NCBI GenBank assembly: GCA_017411945.1
Contig: JAFQPD010000001.1
Location: 1 to 5,514 of the forward strand
Length of the DNA stretch: 5,514 nucleotides
Reading direction: 5' to 3'
Source of the DNA: Mailhella sp.
GTDB lineage: Bacteria; Desulfobacterota; Desulfovibrionia; Desulfovibrionales; Desulfovibrionaceae
The notes beneath the pieces were generated by a model, which searched no databases, was not told the DNA's origin, and saw nothing but the letters and a program-made list of their open reading frames with translations. Below, piece by piece: positions 1 through 5,514 of this stretch (positions within the stretch are counted from its first letter, which is position 1; every line of letters begins with the position of its first letter). The translations under genes were made by a program, and so were the position numbers.

Positions 1-43
1 ACACCTTCAAGGATGAATCCGTCTTCGAGGGCGAGTATGGCTC

Positions 44-47
<4 letters not shown>
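1..47 (-). CDS. carA: Carbamoyl-phosphate synthase small subunit, N-terminal fragment (partial, runs off the left edge)
   Basis: Reading leftward from position 47 gives ATG and 15 complete codons, [15 protein letters not shown], before the window ends. A start of the form M-(K/R)-A-(I/L)-L-A-L-E-D-G followed by a short hydrophobic stretch and EG is typical of CarA, the glutamine amidotransferase subunit that hydrolyses glutamine and passes ammonia to CarB. The start codon overlaps the carB stop in an ATGA arrangement. An AAGGAG ribosome site (60 down to 55) lies inside the carB end, 7 bases before the ATG, so translation is probably coupled to carB. The position next to carB strongly supports the call. 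Only 15 residues are visible, so the catalytic Cys-His-Glu of the amidotransferase domain cannot be checked. Confidence 0.78.
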
Positions 48-3289
<3,242 letters not shown>

Positions 3290-3297
3290 GCATTCCG

Positions 3298-3302
3298 CTC
3301 CT
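3298..3302 (-). promoter_or_regulatory. Ribosome binding site of carB
   Basis: The minus strand shows AGGAG followed by an 8-base spacer (CGGAATGC) and the ATG at 3289. A nearer ATG at 3293-3291 is out of frame, so this site selects 3289. Confidence 0.8.
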
Positions 3303-3306
3303 GGAT

Positions 3307-3318
3307 AAGTTTAAACTT
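3307..3318. promoter_or_regulatory. Perfect 12-bp palindrome at the predicted carB transcription start (operator candidate)
   Basis: AAGTTTAAACTT reads identically on both strands. It sits between the candidate carB promoter and the carB ribosome site, about where transcription would begin if the -10 at 3323-3328 is correct. Perfect AT-rich palindromes here are typical of dimeric repressor sites, but no known operator consensus is recognised. The binding role is inference. Confidence 0.4.
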
Positions 3319-3322
3319 GCGT

Positions 3323-3352
3323 ATGATTACATGGAAGCCCCTGAATAATCAA
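3323..3352 (-). promoter_or_regulatory. Candidate sigma-70-type promoter of carB-carA
   Basis: On the minus strand TTGATT (3352-3347) serves as the -35. An 18-base spacer leads to AATCAT (3328-3323), preceded by an extended -10 style TG at 3331-3330. Both hexamers match the consensus in 4 of 6 positions, so this is a modest promoter. A separate promoter is needed, because the strong corC terminator lies upstream. The leader would be about 27 bases. Confidence 0.4.
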
Positions 3353-3356
3353 GGGC
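3337..3356. repeat. Inverted repeat overlapping the carB -35 region
   Basis: GCCCCTGA (3337-3344), ATAA, TCAAGGGC (3349-3356) on the plus strand form 8-base arms with one mismatch. In minus-strand RNA that position would be a G-U pair, giving GCCCUUGA/UCAGGGGC with loop UUAU. It covers the predicted -35 and part of the spacer, so a protein-binding site is likelier than an RNA hairpin. No U-tract follows. Confidence 0.4.
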
Positions 3357-3363
3357 CAGAGGA

Positions 3364-3393
3364 GGCCGCCGAAGGCCGCAGGAGGCGGTTTTT
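3364..3393 (+). terminator. GC-rich hairpin followed by T-run in the corC-carB gap (weak terminator candidate)
   Basis: CCGCC (3366-3370) can pair with GGCGG (3384-3388) across a 13-base loop, with possible G-U extensions, and is followed by TTTTT (3389-3393) on the plus strand. No plus-strand gene ends here, so it would only stop antisense transcription coming out of carB. Alternative GGCC pairings inside the loop make a single fold uncertain. It may simply be a GC-rich intergenic hairpin. Confidence 0.3.
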
Positions 3394-3445
3394 CAAAAGA
3401 ATTCCACAGGAAACGGCGGCGCGATGCAGGCATGGGAGCCTCATT

Positions 3446-3476
3446 AAGAAAAAGCCATGAGGAGTGCTCATGGCTT
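3446..3476 (-). terminator. Rho-independent terminator of corC
   Basis: A perfect 10-bp stem, AAGCCATGAG (3452-3461) and CTCATGGCTT (3467-3476), has a 5-base loop. On the minus strand it is followed by TTT-C-TT. It begins 8 bases past the corC stop and insulates carB from corC transcription. Confidence 0.88.
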
Positions 3477-3484
3477 GAAAAAGT

Positions 3485-4303
3485 TTATTCCTCACGCTGG
3501 GCGAGAATGGTGTGTATCTGCTTGGCGTCGGCTTCGGTGATGGTGAATAGCCAGCCTGCAATGCGGAATTCTTCGCCCTTCTGGGGAACGTGGCCGGCGT
3601 CGACGCTGAGGTAGCCGCCGATGGTGTCCACGTCGTCGGATTCGAGGGAGATGCCCACTTCCGTGAGCTCGGAGAGGGCGGCGCGGCCGGAAAGCTCGTA
3701 GCGGCCTTCCTCCATGGGGCGGATGTCGGCCTCTTCGGGGGTGTCGTGCTCATCGTCGATGTCGCCCACGATGACTTCGAGGAGGTCTTCGATGGTGGCG
3801 AGCCCGGAAGTGCCCCCATATTCGTCCACCACAATGGCGAGGTGGTTCTTCTTGGTGCGGAATTCCTGAAGGAGTTCGCTGGCAATTTTGGTTTCAGGCA
3901 CGAAGAAGGGCTGGCCCATGATGCTGTCCACGGGGTTGTTGCGCTCTTCGGGGTGGGTGAGGGATCCGAGCAGATCCTTGGCGTGCACAACGCCGATGAT
4001 ATTGTCGCGGGTCTCGCGGAACACGGGCAGGCGGGTATAGCCCGTCTCCACGATGGCACTGGCCGCTTCCATGATGGGAGTGCCGGAGGGCAGGGCCTCG
4101 ATGTCGATGCGGGGCGTCATGATGTCCTGCGCCTGAAGCTCATCCAGCGAGAGGATGGAAAGAAGCATGGAACTTTCTTCCGCTTTCAGCTCGCCTTCCT
4201 GCTGGGCTTCACGGATGGCCTGTTCCAGATGATCTTCCGACGACTTGCCGGAGAAGAGGGATCCGAGTTTCGACCACAGGCTACTGTGGGATTCGCCGTC
4301 CAA
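3485..4303 (-). CDS. corC: CorC/YbeX-type soluble CBS-domain protein (CorC/HlyC family)
   Basis: The 272-residue protein has no signal peptide or membrane segment. After a charged helical N-terminus (about 1-55) comes QDIMTPR (59-65) opening the first CBS domain (about 58-118, with YTRLPVFRE at 89-97 and [11 protein letters not shown] at 102-112). The second CBS domain (about 124-183) contains the family signature [19 protein letters not shown] (158-176) and GDIDDEHD. The C-terminal CorC/HlyC domain is about 197-270. This matches E. coli CorC/YbeX (292 residues), which lacks the DUF21 membrane domain of longer relatives. CBS pairs bind adenine nucleotides. CorC was linked genetically to Mg/Co resistance with CorA, and YbeX to ribosome and Mg homeostasis. 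The start is TTG: the in-frame TGA at 4318-4316 leaves no other start, and AAGGAG (4316-4311) lies 7 bases upstream. It has its own promoter and terminator and is not beside lnt or ybeY here. Confidence 0.93.
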   Translation of the reverse strand: MDGESHSSLWSKLGSLFSGKSSEDHLEQAIREAQQEGELKAEESSMLLSILSLDELQAQDIMTPRIDIEALPSGTPIMEAASAIVETGYTRLPVFRETRDNIIGVVHAKDLLGSLTHPEERNNPVDSIMGQPFFVPETKIASELLQEFRTKKNHLAIVVDEYGGTSGLATIEDLLEVIVGDIDDEHDTPEEADIRPMEEGRYELSGRAALSELTEVGISLESDDVDTIGGYLSVDAGHVPQKGEEFRIAGWLFTITEADAKQIHTILAQREE

Positions 4304-4310
4304 GACGATT

Positions 4311-4316
4311 CTCCTT
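4311..4316 (-). promoter_or_regulatory. Ribosome binding site that decides the TTG start of corC
   Basis: Minus-strand AAGGAG is followed by 7 bases (AATCGTC) and then TTG at 4303-4301. The ATG at 4319-4317 overlaps this site, is out of frame with corC, and has no ribosome site of its own. TTG is therefore the supported start. Confidence 0.8.
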
Positions 4317-4326
4317 CATTGAGGTT

Positions 4327-4349
4327 ATATAAAAGGTCCGTGCCGGACC
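4327..4349 (-). terminator. Terminator-like hairpin in the corC leader (attenuator candidate)
   Basis: On the minus strand GGTCCG (4349-4344), GCA, CGGACC (4340-4335) form a perfect 6-bp GC-rich stem followed directly by TTTTATAT (4334-4327). It lies downstream of the corC promoter and upstream of its ribosome site, so it would act inside the leader rather than end a gene. The short stem and 3-base loop suggest partial termination at most. An antiterminator partner is not obvious. Confidence 0.45.
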
Positions 4350-4368
4350 GTGGGCATACTGACTTGGA

Positions 4369-4397
4369 AGCATAGCGTTTCGTTTCGGAAATATCAA
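4369..4397 (-). promoter_or_regulatory. Sigma-70-type promoter of corC
   Basis: On the minus strand TTGATA (4397-4392, 5 of 6 consensus) is separated by exactly 17 bases from TATGCT (4374-4369, 4 of 6). Transcription would begin near 4362, leaving a leader of about 58 bases that carries the hairpin at 4349-4335. It faces away from the tRNA-Leu promoter. Confidence 0.65.
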
Positions 4398-4413
4398 TAG
4401 TGCGTCGGGGAGC

Positions 4414-4442
4414 TTGACCGCGCGGCCCTTACCCTATATAGG
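4414..4442 (+). promoter_or_regulatory. Promoter of tRNA-Leu(CAA)
   Basis: TTGACC (4414-4419, 5 of 6 consensus) is followed by CTATATAGG. TATATA (4435-4440) gives a 15-base spacer and TATAGG (4437-4442) gives 17. Either would start transcription near 4447-4450, leaving a tRNA leader of only about 11-14 bases. Confidence 0.6.
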
Positions 4443-4448
4443 TTGCTG

Positions 4449-4460
4449 GTACTTCGGTAC
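4449..4460 (+). other. UUCG-capped hairpin in the pre-tRNA 5' leader
   Basis: GTAC (4449-4452), TTCG, GTAC (4457-4460) form a 4-bp stem closed by the very stable C(UUCG)G tetraloop. It ends exactly at the base before the mature tRNA 5' end, where RNase P cuts. The same bases can instead pair with the tRNA 3' end, because GCTGGTAC (4445-4452) is complementary to GTACCAGC (4542-4549). Confidence 0.45.
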
Positions 4461-4547
4461 GCCGGAATGGTGGAATTGGTAGACGCAGCGGACTCAAAAT
4501 CCGCCGCTCGCAAGAGCTTGTGGGTTCAAGTCCCACTTCCGGTACCA
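4461..4547 (+). tRNA. tRNA-Leu, anticodon CAA, CCA encoded
   Basis: The 87-base gene folds as a class II tRNA. The acceptor is GCCGGAA (4461-4467) with TTCCGGT (4537-4543), the first pair being G-U as in some E. coli tRNA-Leu. The D-arm has the conserved GGT-AGAC core (4478-4484). The anticodon stem GCGGA/TCCGC encloses loop CTCAAAA with anticodon CAA at 4495-4497, reading UUG. A long variable arm, GCTC (4506-4509), loop GCAA, GAGC (4514-4517), marks it as Leu-type. The T-arm GTGGG/CCCAC has loop TTCAAGT. The discriminator base is A4544, as leucyl-tRNA synthetase expects, and CCA is encoded at 4545-4547. It is a single gene with its own promoter and terminator. Confidence 0.97.
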
Positions 4548-4556
4548 GCAAAAGGG

Positions 4557-4584
4557 AACGCCTGCAGGGATGCAGGCGTTTTTT
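4557..4584 (+). terminator. Rho-independent terminator of tRNA-Leu
   Basis: A perfect 10-bp stem, AACGCCTGCA (4557-4566) with TGCAGGCGTT (4571-4580), has loop GGGA and runs into TTTT (six T in total, 4579-4584). It starts 9 bases past the encoded CCA and defines the tRNA as a one-gene transcript. Confidence 0.92.
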
Positions 4585-4593
4585 CGTATCCGA

Positions 4594-4619
4594 AGGCCGC
4601 AAGGAAAAGTTTGCGGCCT
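4594..4619. repeat. Perfect 9-bp inverted repeat without a T-run
   Basis: AGGCCGCAA (4594-4602) pairs with TTGCGGCCT (4611-4619) across an 8-base A-rich loop. Neither strand shows a downstream U-tract, so it is not an intrinsic terminator. It is enclosed by GCAGGCGTT (4572-4580) and AACGCCTGC (4630-4638), which are themselves complementary. Function unknown. Confidence 0.5.
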
Positions 4620-4661
4620 GCCCTTGCCTAACGCCTGCGGCTTCTTACATTTTGCGTGTTC

Positions 4662-4682
4662 AGGAGCTCGCCGCTCCTTTTT
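4662..4682 (+). terminator. Short hairpin plus T-run upstream of the 250-residue gene (back-up terminator or attenuator)
   Basis: AGGAGC (4662-4667), loop TCGCC, GCTCCT (4673-4678) are followed by TTTT (4679-4682). It could stop tRNA read-through, or attenuate transcription into the gene at 4713, whose ribosome site begins about 20 bases later. Confidence 0.5.
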
Positions 4683-4688
4683 CTGAAC

Positions 4689-4694
4689 TATTAT
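4689..4694 (+). promoter_or_regulatory. Possible -10 element for the 250-residue gene
   Basis: TATTAT matches TATAAT in 5 of 6 positions and lies just after the 4662-4682 hairpin. No convincing -35 is found 16-18 bases upstream, where the hairpin itself sits. The start site would fall around 4701, on or next to the ribosome site, which argues against it. Weak call. Confidence 0.2.
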
Positions 4695-4702
4695 CCTTTG
4701 AC

Positions 4703-4710
4703 GAGGTGAT
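4703..4710 (+). promoter_or_regulatory. Strong ribosome binding site for the 250-residue gene
   Basis: GAGGTGAT is complementary to eight consecutive bases of the usual 16S rRNA 3' end. GAGG is 6 bases from the ATG at 4713, which fixes that start and suggests efficient translation. Confidence 0.8.
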
Positions 4711-4712
4711 AT

Positions 4713-5465
4713 ATGAGATTTTCCGGCTGGGAAAACGTTAAACCCGGAGAAGAGTTCTCCATAGACGAGATTTCTGCCTTTTACGGCATCCTTGGCCCTT
4801 ATCACATGCTGGAGAAGGTCAGCTTCACCCGCTGGGGCCGCTACCCCTTCATGGTGCGCGCCGTAGCCAAGGACGGCGTGGAAGGCCTCTTCGAACCCGG
4901 CGAGAAGGTTCGCGTGTTCATGCGCCCTCTTCCCGGTGAGAATGGCGTGAGAGATTACGACGTGAAGGCTTTCCCTGAGGATATCTTCGAGAACGAAGAG
5001 ACGCTGCGCCGCTTCATCGATATGGCGGAAGAACGCGCCGTCCATCAGTCCGACCCCAAGGGGGACGAGCCGTGGACCGAGATGTTCTGCGCCAAGGAAT
5101 ACCGCATGCCTTACTGCGAAGCTCTTGCCGGCCTTGAACCTCCGTATTCCGAAGAGGACATGCTCAAGCTCTACCGCGTCTTTGCCGACCAGAACGCCGA
5201 GGTGGAACGCCGCTACGCCATGCTCTCCGGCCTGTACCGCACCGGCGCGGAACGCTTCTCCGGCTTCTGCTTCGCTCTTGCCCGTGAAGCCGTGGACGAC
5301 GCCGAAGGCAATCGCCTCGTCGCTCCGTGGGACGTGGTTCTCCTCTTCGTCGAACTCGACGCGGAAGGAGCTATCCTCAATTCCGCTACCGTGCCCCTGC
5401 GCATGGTGAACTTCTATAAGCCCGACAAGCTCAAGGCCTTCGCCGAGAGCCTTGATGACGAGTAG
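4713..5465 (+). CDS. Uncharacterised acidic cytoplasmic protein, 250 residues
   Basis: I do not recognise the family. The reading frame is convincing: a strong ribosome site, the same G/C-rich third-position preference as carB and corC, a TAG stop followed closely by a terminator-type hairpin, and mixed-composition protein. The product has no signal peptide or membrane span. It is acidic, with roughly 48 Asp/Glu against 30 Lys/Arg. The N-terminal part (about 1-90) looks beta-rich, with aromatic SFTRWGRYPF (37-46) and a GLFEPGEKVRVFM stretch (58-70) resembling a small barrel strand pair. The middle (about 90-175) is predicted helical and charged. The C-terminal part (about 183-235) alternates hydrophobic strands such as PWDVVLLFVELD (205-216). 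Three cysteines (126, 135, 186) form no CxxC pair. No catalytic motif is evident. Proximity to tRNA-Leu does not imply a tRNA role. Confidence 0.88.
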   Translation: MRFSGWENVKPGEEFSIDEISAFYGILGPYHMLEKVSFTRWGRYPFMVRAVAKDGVEGLFEPGEKVRVFMRPLPGENGVRDYDVKAFPEDIFENEETLRRFIDMAEERAVHQSDPKGDEPWTEMFCAKEYRMPYCEALAGLEPPYSEEDMLKLYRVFADQNAEVERRYAMLSGLYRTGAERFSGFCFALAREAVDDAEGNRLVAPWDVVLLFVELDAEGAILNSATVPLRMVNFYKPDKLKAFAESLDDE

Positions 5466-5492
5466 GAGAAAGTTTTGTTTTCGGGGAGGGGA

Positions 5493-5514
5493 AGGGACTT
5501 TTGAAAAAGTCCCT
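5493..5514 (+). terminator. Hairpin at the right edge, probable terminator of the 250-residue gene (cut off)
   Basis: AGGGACTTT (5493-5501), TGAA, AAAGTCCCT (5506-5514) form a perfect 9-bp stem 27 bases past the TAG stop. The purine run GGGGAGGGGA before it (5483-5492) suggests the stem may continue past the window edge. The expected T-run cannot be seen because the sequence ends at the stem. Confidence 0.6.

Noticed and set aside
3290..3484. Riboswitch or PyrR-type leader before carB
   Set aside because: The predicted leader is only about 27 bases, and no terminator/antiterminator pair or known aptamer core is visible on the minus strand between the corC terminator and carB.
3349..4059. 236-codon minus-strand frame overlapping corC
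   Set aside because: It is out of frame with corC, Ser/Pro/Ala-rich shadow sequence, and runs through the corC terminator.
4317..4319. ATG as the corC start
   Set aside because: It is out of frame with the CBS-domain protein, and an in-frame TGA at 4318-4316 closes the corC frame upstream. TTG at 4303 with AAGGAG is the only supported start.
3590..4375. 261-codon plus-strand open frame opposite corC
   Set aside because: Same shadow effect in codon register with corC. It also runs across the corC promoter and has no ribosome site or recognisable protein.
4461..4547. tRNA-Leu as an integration site of a mobile element
   Set aside because: No integrase lies nearby and I saw no second copy of the tRNA 3' end downstream. 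The following gene has codon use like its neighbours.
4443..4631. 62-codon plus-strand frame over the tRNA gene
   Set aside because: It simply translates the tRNA and its terminator, with no ribosome site.
4494..5045. 183-codon minus-strand open frame across the start of the 4713 gene, two terminators and the tRNA
   Set aside because: It overlaps tRNA-Leu, the tRNA terminator and the unknown gene in antisense. Its last residues are translated tRNA sequence, so it is a shadow frame.

Overview
The window reads as ordinary core chromosome from a GC-rich Gram-negative bacterium. A Desulfovibrio-like (Desulfobacterota) host is my best guess. It rests on general protein flavour, strong G/C-ending codon preference and the genome-encoded CCA of the tRNA, and no database search supports it. 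I see no insertion sequence, integrase, phage gene, CRISPR array or toxin-antitoxin pair.

Layout, left to right. Positions 1-47 (minus) hold the first 15 codons of a gene that looks like carA, the glutaminase subunit of carbamoyl-phosphate synthase. It is joined by an ATGA stop/start overlap to a complete carB (44-3289, minus), the large synthetase subunit. The two form a translationally coupled pair in the order carB-carA, the reverse of the familiar carAB operon. Positions 3290-3484 are a compact regulatory stretch holding the carB ribosome site, a perfect 12-bp palindrome, a candidate promoter overlapped by an inverted repeat, a GC-rich hairpin, and the strong intrinsic terminator of the next gene. 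Positions 3485-4303 (minus) encode a soluble CorC/YbeX-type protein (two CBS domains plus a C-terminal CorC/HlyC domain) that starts at TTG. Its own promoter (4369-4397) is separated from the start by a leader with a terminator-like hairpin.

Back to back with that promoter, a plus-strand promoter (4414-4440) drives a tRNA-Leu(CAA) gene (4461-4547), which ends in a textbook terminator (4557-4584). A hairpin-rich spacer leads to a well-expressed-looking but unrecognised 250-residue acidic cytoplasmic protein (4713-5465, plus). The right edge cuts through the hairpin of what is probably its terminator.

How the parts relate: carB and carA supply carbamoyl phosphate for pyrimidine and arginine synthesis. 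corC appears monocistronic and independent of carB, with its own promoter and terminator. The tRNA also looks like an independent unit. No functional link between the unknown protein and its neighbours can be shown. The least explained items are the carB operator-like repeats, the corC leader hairpin, the pre-tRNA leader fold and the 250-residue protein.
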